42,527 nucleotides of DNA from Candidatus Altimarinota bacterium (GCA_027066455.1 JAMONT010000035.1:1-42527), one strand, 5' to 3'; positions 1 through 9,822 are shown, counted from the first letter of the stretch. The notes: a model not told the origin generated them from the letters alone. A program made the numbers and translations.

Positions 1-43
1 CTTGGACTATATTCAAAAGTACAATTTAAACTTTCTTCTTTAT
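1..43. repeat. 43-bp exact direct repeat, copy 1
   Basis: Identical to 139-181. On the minus strand it encodes the start of the second Kazal-like unit. The spacing of 138 bp equals 46 codons, so the repeat is in frame with the protein repeat. Confidence 0.9.
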
Positions 44-410
44 TTTTACATTTTCACATATACAAAAATTTTGCTTTTACTGCAGATAATTCACATTTAT
101 TTCAATAAGTTTTTTTAACTCAAAATTTTTCTCAACACCTTGGACTATATTCAAAAGTACAATTTAAACTTTCTTCTTTATATTTTAAACATTTTGGAGT
201 ATCTTGTCTAAAACAAGCTCTTTCAGTACAAGCTAAAATTTTTCAATTTTCTACTGAACAATCATTACATCAATCATACCAAGAAACACAACTTTTTGGT
301 ATTTTTGGTGATAAAGCTCAAGGATTAGAAGAAGAACTAGAAGCTACAGAATTAGAACTAAACAAAGAAAATGCTATTAAAATTAATAACAATAAAAATA
401 TTTTTTTCAT
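1..410 (-). CDS. Secreted Cys-rich protein with pacifastin-like and tandem Kazal-like motifs (partial, 3' end outside window)
   Basis: About 136 codons are visible on the minus strand from ATG at 408-410; the gene runs off the window start. It begins with a signal peptide (MKKIFLLLLILIAFSLFSS, then a Ser-rich stretch). Next comes a Cys-rich segment, CVSWYDGCNDC followed by ENGKILACTERAC, which resembles the CNxC...G....CTxxxC pattern of pacifastin-type inhibitors. Then comes CTFEYSPRCG...TYGNKCELSA...MGKC, which fits the Kazal pattern C-x7-C...TYxNxC...C with one expected Cys missing. The start of a second Kazal unit (KEESLNCTFEYSP) lies at the window edge, 46 codons downstream. Several glycines are TGA. 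The family normally inhibits serine proteases outside the cell; that role is inferred here. Calling this strand rests on motif and codon quality, because the opposite strand is also partly open. Confidence 0.72.
139..181. repeat. 43-bp exact direct repeat, copy 2
   Basis: Identical to 1-43. It encodes the KEESLNCTFEYSP segment of the first Kazal-like unit. Perfect identity over 43 bp suggests recent internal duplication or gene conversion within the repeat protein. Confidence 0.9.
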
Positions 411-659
411 AATATATAAATTAATAAATAAAGTTTTCAATAAACTTCATTTTAATCATTTTTCATTAAAATGCAATTTTTTCTTTTTAGTAAATTTATT
501 AAACAATGTCTTTGGGCTTAATACTTAGCACAATAGACATCAATTTCTCCAGAAAATCACAATATGTTTTTTACTTGCTATATTATTTTTAAAATAAATT
601 TTTTTGCTTTTTAAATAATTTAAATATAATAAAAAAACTAATAAAATAATTTAAAAAAA
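411..659. other. Divergent intergenic region
   Basis: AT-rich spacer between the minus-strand Kazal-like gene and uppS. A TATAAT hexamer at 625-630, with a weak TTGCTT at 604-609 (15-bp spacer), could serve uppS. I see no gene or RNA here. Confidence 0.4.
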
Positions 660-1337
660 ATGCTAAAACATATTTGAATAATAATGGATTGAAACAGAAG
701 ATGGGCAAAATCTAAATTTCTTCCAAAAATTGCATGACATAAATTTTGAGCTGAAAATGTTAAAAAAATAACTAAAGAAGCTAAAAAAATATGAATAAAA
801 AATCTAACTCTTTGGGCTTTGTCAGCTGATAATTTACAAAAAAGAGAAAAAAGTGAAGTTGATGCAATTATAAAAATCATAGATAATATAGAAAGTTTTT
901 TATGAGAAATGATAGAGGAAGGTTTGAAATTTCAAACTATTTGAGATATTTCACAACTTCCAGAAAAATCAAGGAAAATTTTGGAAGATATAAAAGAAAA
1001 AACAAAAAATAATAATTGAATAATTTTGAGTATAGCACTTGTTTATTGAGGTCAAGATGAAATAATTAGAGCTACAAAAAAAATTTTGAAAAATTGAATA
1101 AAATCAGAAAAAATAACAAAAGAAAAATTTAGAGAATATTTGGATACAAATATTTTACCAAAAATTGATTTAATAATTAGAACTGGTTGAGATAAAAGGC
1201 ATTCAGGTTTTTTGCTTTTTGATTCTGAATATTCAGAATATTATTTTACTGATAAAAAATGGCCAGAATTTGATAAAAAAGAACTTTCAAAAGCAATAGA
1301 ATTTTTTAATTGAGCTAAAAGAAATTTTGGGGGATAA
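660..1337 (+). CDS. uppS: Isoprenyl transferase (undecaprenyl diphosphate synthase)
   Basis: The 225-residue cis-prenyltransferase adds isopentenyl units to farnesyl diphosphate to make the C55 lipid carrier for cell-wall synthesis. The N-terminus holds the signature HIGIIMDGNRRWA with its catalytic Asp, followed by LTLWALSADN (usual LTLYAFSTEN). Near the C-terminus RTGGDKRHSGFLLFDSEYSE aligns with the family RTGGExRxSxFLLWQxxYxE, and WPEF follows. It is slightly shorter than the usual 240-250 residues. Conserved glycines such as MDGNR and RTGG are encoded by TGA. The next gene makes its allylic substrate, so the two probably act together. Confidence 0.93.
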
Positions 1338-1357
1338 TTTCCCTCTCTAAAAAATAA

Positions 1358-1405
1358 CCCTCTCTCTTGAATTCTCTCTCCCTTACAGGGAGAAAGAGGC
1401 TGCAA
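1358..1405 (+). repeat. Dispersed palindromic repeat, family A copy 1 (intergenic)
   Basis: Starts CCCTCTCTCTTGAATT, has a central CTCTCCCTTACAGGGAGA hairpin and ends GAGGCTGCA. It lies between uppS and the polyprenyl synthase. A partial duplicate (CCCTCTCT) precedes it at 1341. Confidence 0.85.
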
Positions 1406-1436
1406 AAAAAATAAATAATAATTTTTAAGAAAAAAA

Positions 1437-2366
1437 ATGGAAAATTGGTATTTGGAATATAAAAAATTAATAGATAATTCGGTAGAAAATTTTTTGATAA
1501 AATATTTTGAAACTGAAAAAAATATTTGACTTAAAGAAATAAAAAAAGCTAGTATTTATGCTTGCTATTGATGAAAAAGAATTAGAAGTATTTTGGCTTT
1601 GGAATTTTTTTTGATTTTTGTAAATTCTAATTCTAAAAATTCAAAAAAAACAATAAAAGATTTGTCACAAAAAGATGATATAATAAAATTTTGTATAGCT
1701 TTGGAATTATTGCACTGATATAGTTTGGTGCATGATGATTTGCCTTGTATGGATAATGATATATTAAGAAGATGAAAACCAACTGTATGGAAAAAATATT
1801 GAGAAACTAATGCTATATTAGTTTGAGATTTATTAAATAGTCTAGCATTTGAATTAACTTCAGATATATGAAACTTTACTATAATATCTTTTTATTTATC
1901 ACAAGCTGTATGAATTAAATGAATGTTATGATGACAAGTTTTAGATTTATTTTATGAACAAAATCCAGATAAATTATCTCTTGATAATTTAATTGAAGTT
2001 CATAATAAAAAAACTTGAGCATTAATAGAATGTTCAATTTTATGATGAATAATATTAGCAGAAAAAAAAGTGAATTTTGTAAAAGATGAAGAAAGTAATA
2101 ATATTAAAAAATATTTAGATTTTTGAAAAAAAATTGGTTTAGCTTTTCAAATTAAAGATGATTTACTTGATGAAAATTGAACTTTTGAAGAAACAGGAAA
2201 AAGTGTAGGAAATTGAGAAAAAAAAGGTTTTGTTTATTTTATGTGAATTAAAAAAACTGAAAAATTTTTAGATGATTTGATTTGTGAAGCCCAAAATATT
2301 ATAAAAAAATTAAATTCTTCTAAACTAGATTTCTTGGTTAAATATATTTGAGAAAGAAAAAAATAA
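1437..2366 (+). CDS. ispA: Polyprenyl (farnesyl/geranylgeranyl-type) diphosphate synthase
   Basis: A 309-residue trans-isoprenyl diphosphate synthase that condenses isopentenyl diphosphate with allylic primers. The substrate- and Mg-binding first Asp-rich motif is DDLPCMDND, in LLHGYSLVHDDLPCMDND, followed by RRGKPTVWKKYG. The second Asp-rich motif is DDLLDENGT, in AFQIKDDLLD. GGKRIRS near residue 45 is the family's N-terminal substrate-binding motif. Gly residues are largely TGA. The product presumably feeds the adjacent UppS. Chain length of the product cannot be read from the sequence, so the ispA symbol is approximate. Confidence 0.9.
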
Positions 2367-2438
2367 AAAATCTTTTGATTTTTTGAAAAAAAGAATAATA
2401 TAGGGGAAAGAAAAAATATTTAATAAGAAAAATAAAAT

Positions 2439-3347
2439 ATGTATGATGTAATAATAATTTGAGCTTGAAGTGCTGGTTATCCAGCTGGAATGTATTCTTC
2501 TAGATATTGAATGAAAAATTTAATTATTTGAGCAATGCCTTGATGAGCTTTGGCAACTTCTCATAAAGTAGAAAATTATCCTTGAATTTTATCAGCTCCT
2601 TGAAAAGAAATAATGGAAAATTTTAAAAAACATGCAGAAAATGCAGGTTCAGAAATAATAACTGAAAATGTAGAAAAAGTAGAAAAAAAAGGAGATATTT
2701 TTTGTATAACTACAAGTTCTAAAAAGGAATATGAAGCTAAATATGTGATAATTGCAACAGGAAATAATCATAGAAAATTATGAGTTGTTTGAGAAAAAGA
2801 ATTTTTAGGGAAGTGAGTAAGTTATTGTGCAACTTGTGATTGAATGTTTTTTAAATGAGTTGATATAGTTTTGGCTTGAGGTGGAAATACAGCACTTACA
2901 GAGGCATTATATTTATCAGATATTGTTAATAAAGTTTATTTAGTTCATAGAAAAGATACTTTTAGAGCAGAGGATTCTTGGGTTGAACAAGCTAAAAAGA
3001 AAGAAAATATAGAATTTGTTTTAAATGAAGAAATTTCTGAAATTAAATGAGGTTTTTCTGGAATGGAGGAAGTTGTTTTGAAATCAGGAAAAATATTAAA
3101 AGCAGAATGAATTTTTATTGCAATTTGAACTTTACCAAATGTTTGAATTGTTTCAGAATTAAATTTAGAAAAAGACAAAGAATGATGTTTGGTTGTAGAT
3201 TCTAGGCAAGAAACTAGTTTAAAATGACTTTATGCTGCTTGAGATGTTACTACAAATTCAAATAAATTTAAACAAACAATTATGAGTGCAGCAGAATGAT
3301 GTTTAGCTGCTGATAGTATTCATGAAGATTTACTTAAGAGTAAGTAA
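2439..3347 (+). CDS. trxB: Thioredoxin reductase
   Basis: A 302-residue FAD/NADPH flavoenzyme that reduces thioredoxin in the cytoplasm. The N-terminal FAD-binding motif is IIIGAGSAGYPAG (residues 5-17). The redox-active disulfide CATC is at 130-133, and the NADPH-binding motif is GGGNTA followed by HRKDTFRA. The C-terminal FAD motif is GLYAAGDVTT. Length matches the usual 300-320. Conserved glycines are read from TGA. The last 30 bases before ATG are A/T-rich with no clear ribosome binding site. It lies head-to-tail after the isoprenoid genes, possibly co-transcribed. Confidence 0.95.
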
Positions 3348-3370
3348 AAAATATTTTTTAAAAAACATTT

Positions 3371-4588
3371 ATGAAAAATAAAAAAGCCTTTACCTTAGTA
3401 GAATTAATAGTAGTAATAACAATATTATCAATATTGGCAACAATTTGATTTATTTGATATTCTTCTTACTTAGGTTCATCAAGAGATACAAATAGAGTTT
3501 CTCAATTAAAAAATATAAGTCAATCTTTAGAAATTTATGGAACAAAAAAATCTTTACCACTTCCAGAAGATAGTGTAGAAATAAAAACATGAGCAAAAAT
3601 AATAGCTTATCAAGGTTATGTATGAAAAAATATAATAGAACAAATAAATTATAGTACAGAAGGTATAGATCCTCAAAGCTGAGATTATTTTTCATATTAT
3701 CTAACAAAAGATAAAAAATATTTTCAACTAATGGCTTTTTTAGAAGATTGAACAGAATTGCAAAATAAATCAGCATTTAATATTTCTAAAAGTTATGCAG
3801 ATTATACAGATAAATTTCCAACAGTTTATTGAAAAAAATTGTGAATATTAACAGATATAGATAATACTCCAATTCAAGAAATAGCTTCAATAAAAACAGC
3901 TTGATTTTTAAATATATCTAATGTTTGAACAACAGAATATATTGCTATATTTTCAGATAAATCAAAACTAACTTGAAGTTGAACAAGTTTGGCTGTAGTA
4001 AATCCAAAAGCAAGTTGTAAAAGACTTTATGAAGCAAAATGAAAAAGAGAAAACTGAGTTTATAAAATAGATCCAGAAGGGAATTGAACAGGTTTTGAAG
4101 TTTATTGTGATATGACTACTGATTGAGGAGGTTGGACACTTATAATGAGATGAAAGTCTTGAAATTATTCTTGATGGTATACTACTTGAAATTTAAATTT
4201 AGAAAATTCTTTATATATTTGAGATACATTTAAATTTTCAGATGATAAAATAAATTTAATAAAAACAAAAGCTTATAGAATTATAAAAAATAATGAAGCT
4301 AGTTATAATAAATTTTTTATAAAATCTTCTTGTATTTATAATCATAATTCTGCTGCTACTTGAGAGTGTGAAAACTCTTGGTTAGATCAAAATTTTAATA
4401 AATGAGAATGGATATGAATTCAGTGATCATCAGGTCATAATTGAATTTCACAACAAATTTCTAGTCCTAATGTATGACATATTATAACTTCTCGGGGTTC
4501 TACATATTGATGGTTGTTAACTTCAGAAAACTGAAGTTGATGGAAACATGGTTGAAGTTGATGAGATTTTAGTATGTGGGTAAAATAA
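3371..4588 (+). CDS. Type IV pilin-like protein with fibrinogen-like C-terminal domain
   Basis: A 405-residue secreted or pilus protein. The N-terminus KKAFTLVELIVVITILSI is a class III prepilin signal: cleavage after Ala6 (Gly is usual), Glu at mature +5, then the hydrophobic pilin helix. From about Cys216 it carries a fibrinogen-related domain start: SCKRLYEAK, then GVYKIDPEG, then VYCDMTTDGGGWTLI (Cys246). The C-terminus is Trp/Gly-rich and ends FSMWVK. Bacterial pilins with fibrinogen-like tips are expected to act in adhesion to glycans or host surfaces; that is inferred. It ends just before a strong hairpin terminator. The bulk of its many glycines are TGA. Confidence 0.88.
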
Positions 4589-4620
4589 AAATCTTAGAAA
4601 AAATTTTCTAAGATTTTTTA
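4587..4620. terminator. Bidirectional hairpin terminator
   Basis: AAATCTTAGAAAA pairs with TTTTCTAAGATTT and is flanked by A- and T-runs. It sits between the convergent pilin gene and the ymdB-type gene and overlaps the latter's stop codon. Confidence 0.85.
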
Positions 4621-5445
4621 TTGTGAAAAAATTCCTCTAATTCTATCTTTTTCAATATGAATAGTTTTTCAAGTTTCTTCATCAATTTCAACAAATAAAT
4701 AATTTACAACATAACTACTTCATAAATCTTGTTCTATTTTTCCTTTTGCTATTCAAGTCAAAAACCTTTTCTCTAAACTTTTATAATCAGAACCAATAAC
4801 AGAATATAAACTTCAAGTCATTCAAATATCACTTATTATTCAAATTCCTGATGGAAGAATTATTTCATCATTTGTTTGAATATGTGTATGAGTTCAATAA
4901 ATTACAGAAATTTGTTTATTTAATTTTTCAGCAAAATAAGCCAAAGCATAAAGTTCAGCAGAAGTTTCTCAATGAAAATCTACAATAATTGAATCAATTT
5001 TTTTTTCTTTAATTCTTTCAATAATTTCATCAAGTTTCAAAAAAACATTTGTCATCTCGTCTCGCATAAAAACTCCAGACATAAGATTAATAACTAAAAG
5101 ATTTTTTCAATCTTTTTGAAGAATTTTATAACCTTTTCAAGGAGTTTTATAAAATCTAGAATCTATATGATTTGCTGGTCTAATAATAATAGCTTCAGGT
5201 TTATCCATATAATCTACAATTTTTTTTTCATTATCAAAACTATGATTTCATCAAGTAAATAAATCAATTCACAAATCTCACATTTCCAAAATTAATTTTT
5301 CAGTTGGTCATCTTCCAGAAGCTAAATTTTCTCAATTTGCAATAACAAAATCAGGTTTAAATTTATTTTTTATGTTTGAGATTTCTTTAGTTAAAGCTCT
5401 TCTTCAAATTCTTCAAACTATATCTCAAAATATTAGTATTTTCAT
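4618..5445 (-). CDS. ymdB: YmdB-family metallophosphoesterase (2',3'-cyclic-nucleotide phosphodiesterase type)
   Basis: A 275-residue protein of the TIGR00282/YmdB family, dinuclear-metal phosphoesterases that act on 2',3'- or 3',5'-cyclic nucleotides. The metal-ligand signatures are present in order: GDIVGRIGRRAL at the N-terminus, ANGENLASGRGPT, GGNHSFDN, DFHGETSAE and GTHTHIQTNDE. Length is as expected. Its start lies 15 bp after the stop of the truncated priA upstream, suggesting one operon with priA and yvcK. Physiological substrate in this organism is unknown. Confidence 0.9.
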
Positions 5446-5460
5446 TTTTATTTTTTTAAA

Positions 5461-6819
5461 TTATAATTTTTTGCTTACAAATTTCTCCATTAAACTAATT
5501 AATTCAAATTCTCACTTAATAGCCTTATACATATCATTTATTTTTGGTGTTCCTGAAGCTAAAATAACTTTTATTTTTAATAATTCAGAAATTTTTAAAG
5601 CAACTTCAACTCAAGAATATCTAGGATTTTTATCTGAATAATAACTATTATCATGCTCTTCATCAACAATAATTGTTCAAAGATTTTTATAAGGATAAAA
5701 AAGTGCACTTCTTGTTCACACAATTATTTTACTTTTTTGTGTATAAATATCAAGCCGGATTTTAGTTTTTTTTGCTTCAGAAATTGTAGAATTAATCAAA
5801 ACTATATTTTCAGGAAAAATTTTTTCTATTCTTTCAAATATTTGAGAATTAAGAATTATTTCAGGAACTAAAACTAAAGTTTGTTTATTTTCTTTTAGAT
5901 TTTTTTCAATAATTTTCATATAAATTTCAGTTTTTCAACTTCAAGTTATTCAATGAAAAAGAATTTTATCATTTTTAGAATTAATAATTTTTTCATAAGT
6001 TTCTTGTTGTTTTTGAGAAAGATGAATCCCCCTATCCCCCTTCGGGTACTTTCCCCCCACGGGAGAAAGGATTTTTTGAATTACTAATTTTAAGTCTTTT
6101 TCTAATTCTTGATTTTTTATTCTTATTATTCTTACTTTATATTGTTTTATAAATTCATCTCTTATTTTATCATATTCTTTTGTTTCCTCATGAATTTTTC
6201 AATCAAGTTCTATAACTAATTTTAATTCATCTGAATAAAAATCTGCTATATATCTTCAAAAAGGGTGTTGTCTTCTAAATTTTATTCAATTTAATTGATT
6301 TCTTCTTAAAATATTCCACATAAAATCTTCATATTTTGTAGGTTTTTTCCTAAAATCTCTTGCTAAATTAATTATATATTTTGGTGTTGATCTCAAAAAT
6401 GATGAATATTCCAAATTGTCCCAACTTTTGTCCCCTTTCTCCCTTGGGGGGAAAGGGTTAGGGATAGGGGGAGTTATTTTATCTTTCCTAATTTTTTCTT
6501 TTAGATTTTTTGGAAAAAATAAATTTAAACAATGATGAATAAGGGAAAAATATTTTTTTGCAATAAAATTAATTAATTTTATTTGATATGGAAAAAGTAA
6601 AGGAATTTCAAATTTTATTTCTATAATTGATTTTATTTTTTTTTCATCAAAATCTATTTTATCTAAAATTTCTAAAATAACAGCATCTTTTATTTGTTTT
6701 CAATAAGGAACAAGAATAATTTGACCAATTTTTATTTTTTCCTCCAAAAAATCAGGGACAAAATAAGTTATCCCTTCATCTGAAAAACTACTAGAAAATA
6801 AAACTGTTTTTATGTACAA
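5461..6819 (-). CDS. priA: Truncated PriA-like primosomal helicase with in-frame DUF559 endonuclease insertion
   Basis: One open frame of 452 codons. Residues 1-115 resemble the PriA N-terminal DNA-binding region (YFVPDFLEEKIKIGQIILVP). Residues about 116-264 are a foreign cassette holding a DUF559/Vsr-like nuclease domain (RRQHPFGRYIADF, then LVIELDGKIHEE). Residues 265-452 are the first helicase domain: LSQKQQETYEK, Walker A GITGSGKT at 290-297, DEEH at 387-390, and motif III-like SGTP. It stops just after motif III, so helicase motifs IV-VI and the zinc region of a normal PriA (about 700 residues) are absent. The start is TTG (6817-6819), because an in-frame TAA lies three codons upstream. 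It may be a decaying gene or a repurposed protein; replication restart activity is doubtful. Confidence 0.75.
6028..6070 (-). repeat. Terminal repeat of DUF559 cassette (3' side of priA frame)
   Basis: GC-rich palindromic repeat, inverted relative to 6432-6474. It carries an extra CCTTCGGGTA segment compared with its partner. Translated in the priA frame it reads SPVGGKYPKGDRGI. Confidence 0.8.
6432..6474 (+). repeat. Terminal repeat of DUF559 cassette (5' side of priA frame)
   Basis: Inverted partner of 6028-6070. Translated in the priA frame it reads TPPIPNPFPPREKG, the Pro-rich signature typical of these repeats. Confidence 0.8.
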
Positions 6820-6843
6820 GATTTTTTAGTTAAAAATTAAAAA

Positions 6844-7836
6844 TTATTTTATCCAACCTTCAACTAAATCTTTTACAACTTGATACATTTTTTTTGGTGA
6901 ATGTCTTACAAAATCATTTTCATTTAATAAATCTCTTTCAATTATTTTATATTTTTTTGCTTCAAAAATACTTAATTCTTTTACTTTTACTGGTTTTTTA
7001 TTTTCTTCATTTTTATACTTTTCTACCATTTCTTCACTAATATGTCCATTATTTACAACAATATAATCTAAAATATTTTCTCATAAATATTTTTCTAAAA
7101 CATCTATAAAATCAATAACTTCAAAATTATTTGTTTCTCAATGCTTAGTCATTATATTACAAAAATACATAAATTTTGTTCCATTTTTTTTAGCCTCTTT
7201 TACAGCTTCTCTAAATCAAGTTGTTAAAATATTTGGCATAATTGAAGTATATAAATCTCAAGGAGCAATAATTACTATATCAGAATTTATTATTGCATTT
7301 CTTGCATTTGGATTTAAAGGAACTTTTGGTTCTAAAGAAATTTCTTTTATTTTTAAATCTTCACTGTGTGTTGGACAATCAATTTCATTTTCTCAAATAG
7401 CTTTTTTACCATTTTCAAAAACAGCACAAAGTTCTGATTTTTCTCTTGTTACAGGGATAACTTTTCATTTTACTCTAAAAAGATGATTTATTTCTTCAAG
7501 CCCTTTTTCAAAATCTCAAGTAATATTTTCCATTGCAGTTATCAAAAGATTTCAAATAGTATGCCCTGAAACTGAACTTTCTTTTTCAAATCTATAGTTA
7601 AATAATTCTCTTAAAAGTAAACTTTCTTCACTTAAAGCTAAAATTCATCTTCTAATATCTCAAGGAGGCAAAACTCAAAATTCATCTCTCAAAACTCCTG
7701 TTGAACCTCAACTATCACTCATTGAAATAATTGCAGATAAGTTGAACCTCCCATCTTCCTTTAATCAAGTTAAAATATTATAACTACCTGTTCAACCTCA
7801 AATAGTTGTTATATTTATTTTTTTTTCTAAATTCAT
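6844..7836 (-). CDS. yvcK: YvcK/CofD-like protein (gluconeogenesis factor, UPF0052)
   Basis: A 330-residue Rossmann-like protein of the YvcK family. The family binds UDP-sugars and is linked to carbon metabolism and cell-envelope shape. The N-terminal nucleotide-binding loop is TTIGGGTGSYNI (residues 10-21), followed by ISMSDSGGSTGVLRDEFGVLPPGDIRRG, a near-consensus YvcK signature. PNPNAR-like LNPNARNAI and APGDLYTSIMPNIL follow. It is first in a probable minus-strand operon yvcK-priA-ymdB and is divergent from jag. Several key Gly are TGA. Confidence 0.92.
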
Positions 7837-7975
7837 TTTTTAATTATTTATAAGTAAAACTTTTTAGCATTATAATAAAAAAAAATAAATAATAAAGTTT
7901 TTATGCCTTAAAAAATTTGTAAATTTTAAAAAAAAATATATTATGTAACAATATAATATTTTTTAAGAAAAAATT

Positions 7976-8518
7976 ATGACTGAAAAAATTAAAAATATAA
8001 CTTTGGAATTGCTTGAAAAACTTATGCTAGAGATTGATTTGGTAGAAGTTGTAGAAAATTCTGCTAGAGAATGAAATTTTGATATAAAAATAAAAACTCC
8101 TGATAGTGCAATTTTAATATGAAAACATTGAACTACTTTTGAAGATTTAAGAAATATTTTGAAATGAATTTTTAGAAATAATTTTGAAGAAAGAATTTGG
8201 ATAAATTTAGAAATAAATGATTATGTGGCTAAAAAATTTGATAGAGTTTTGGATTTTGTAGCTAAAAAAATAGAATATGTTGAAAATACTTGAAAAGAAG
8301 TAATTTTACCAGAATATAATTGATATGAAAGAAAAAAAATTCATTCTTATGTTGCAAAACTTGAAGAACCAAAAATTTATACAAAAAGTATTTGAGAATG
8401 AAAAAATAGAAGAATGCATATTTTTTTGAAAGATTGAATAAAAATACAAGAAAATAAAAGCTGAAATTTACTGCACAAAACAAGCCTTTCTATTGACTTA
8501 GATTGAGTTTGAATTTAA
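7976..8518 (+). CDS. jag: Jag/SpoIIIJ-associated RNA-binding protein (KH + R3H)
   Basis: A 180-residue cytoplasmic RNA-binding protein. A KH-type motif ILIGKHGTTFEDLR sits at about residues 46-59, and the C-terminal R3H region reads NGYERKKIHSYVAKL...SIGEGKNRRMHIFL. Family members usually accompany the YidC/SpoIIIJ insertase and affect cell division and envelope synthesis, though no yidC is seen beside this one. The C-terminal domain order matches the family. The N-terminal Jag_N domain appears shortened or absent. Confidence 0.88.
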
Positions 8519-8539
8519 TTAATATCTTTAAAAATTAAT

Positions 8540-9721
8540 ATGAAATTACTAAAAATCTTTTTATTTTTTATTATCTTAACATCTTTATTATATTCTTTTT
8601 ATATAATTAATGGTAAAAATTACCAAATGCATAGGATTTTTCTGATGAATGTTGTAAATCACCCAGAATTTATTCCTGATAGTAAAATTGCAAAAATAAC
8701 AGCTTTTTGATTTAAACAAGTAAATGCTGATTTTTATTGGTTAAAATCTATTCAATATATTGGTTCTAATGCTATTTCTGCTGAATATAAAAAATATTTA
8801 TATAGTATGATAAATCTGATTACAGATTTATCACCAAATTTTGAAAAACCTTATGTAATATGAACTTTATTATTACCAGATTATAATTATAGATATGAAA
8901 AAGGAAGTGAAAATGAAAAAAATATTAATTTAAATATAAAACAATGAGAACAAATTTGATTAAAATGAATAGAAAATTTTTGTGATAAAAAAAAGTTAGA
9001 TTTGATAAAAAATGAGTATAATCTTATAAAAATTAAAACAGAAGAAAAATATAAAAATCCTTGTTATTCCTATCAAATTCCTTATAATTTAGCTTATGTA
9101 AAATTCTTTTATCAAAATGATTGAGAAAAATCTTCTTTTTATTATAAAATAACTTCAGCTATTGAAAAATCTCCAACAGGTTCTACAATTTTGGCAGCAA
9201 TAATGCAATGAAAATGATGAAATAGAGAAAAATCAATTATTATGTTTTTGAATATGATAAATACCAAAAATTTGAAATGAGATGAAATAGGAATTTATAA
9301 AGCATTTGCTACAAAAATTAATCAAATTTTAAAATGAGAAACTCCTTTAAATAAACAAAATTTAGCTATTTTGAATACAACTTTGAATAAAATATTTCCA
9401 AAAATAGAAGGAGAAAAAGAAAAAAATGTTTTACTTGAAACTGATTTAAAAAATTATTTAAGAAAAGCTATTAGAGAATTAAATTTATTTTATGTAGAAA
9501 AAGCAAATGAAAAATTTGTAAAAGATAACAAAAAAAATGCTAAATCAGCAAGAGAATTATTTGATAAAAAATATTTAGATTATTTTCCTATAGATTTTCA
9601 ACAATATGATGATTATGGTATTGCTTATGTTTATGATGAAAAAATAAAAAAATTTAATAATGAAATGAGACAATATACAGATGAATATTTTTTAGGAATT
9701 TTAGAAGCAAAAAAGAAATAA
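8540..9721 (+). CDS. Membrane-anchored TPR-like protein
   Basis: A 393-residue protein with one N-terminal membrane segment (LKIFLFFIILTSLLYSFYII) and a mostly helical, exported remainder. The stretch FKQVNADFYWLKSIQYIG, then LSPNFEKPYVIGTLLLP, matches a widespread TPR-repeat family whose members have VNADxLWLRxIQYxG and LxPxFxxPYxxGALVLP. Later parts (YNLAYVKFFYQND, AAIMQGKGGNREKSI) also look like TPR helices. It follows jag by 21 bp. A scaffold or assembly role at the membrane is likely; no specific partner can be named. Confidence 0.6.
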
Positions 9722-9794
9722 AAAAAAATTAGAAAGTTTGCTTTTTAAAAATTATTAATAAAAATAGCTTTAAAAAATTTTCTTAAAAAAACTT

Positions 9795-9822
9795 TTGACT
9801 AAAATAAATTAGCACATATAAT
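9795..9822 (+). promoter_or_regulatory. Promoter of clpB
   Basis: -35 TTGACT (9795-9800) and -10 TATAAT (9817-9822) with a 16-bp spacer. The -10 lies in the left part and spacer of the CIRCE operator, so repressor binding would block RNA polymerase. Confidence 0.8.

Larger units (their letters stand above)
6027..6474 (-). mobile_element. DUF559 cassette with inverted terminal repeats inside priA
   Basis: About 448 bp bounded by two GC-rich repeats in inverted orientation (6028-6070 and 6432-6474). They share CCCCCTATCCC and CTTTCCCCCCA.GGGAGAAAGG when one is reverse-complemented. Between them lies a DUF559 domain with PD-(D/E)xK-type features (ADF, VIELDG, KIRDEFIKQ). DUF559 belongs to the Vsr/very-short-patch endonuclease fold. 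The whole cassette, ends included, is open in the priA frame and adds about 149 residues. No transposase is present. Mobility is inferred from structure and from the scattered solo repeats in this window. Confidence 0.65.

Noticed and set aside
109-528. Forward open frame overlapping the Kazal-like gene
   Set aside because: It has no start codon and no recognisable motif, whereas the minus strand gives a signal peptide, conserved Cys spacing and TGA-Gly usage.
660-4588. Apparent multiple premature TGA stops (pseudogenes)
   Set aside because: Each TGA aligns with a family glycine, so these are intact genes under table 25.
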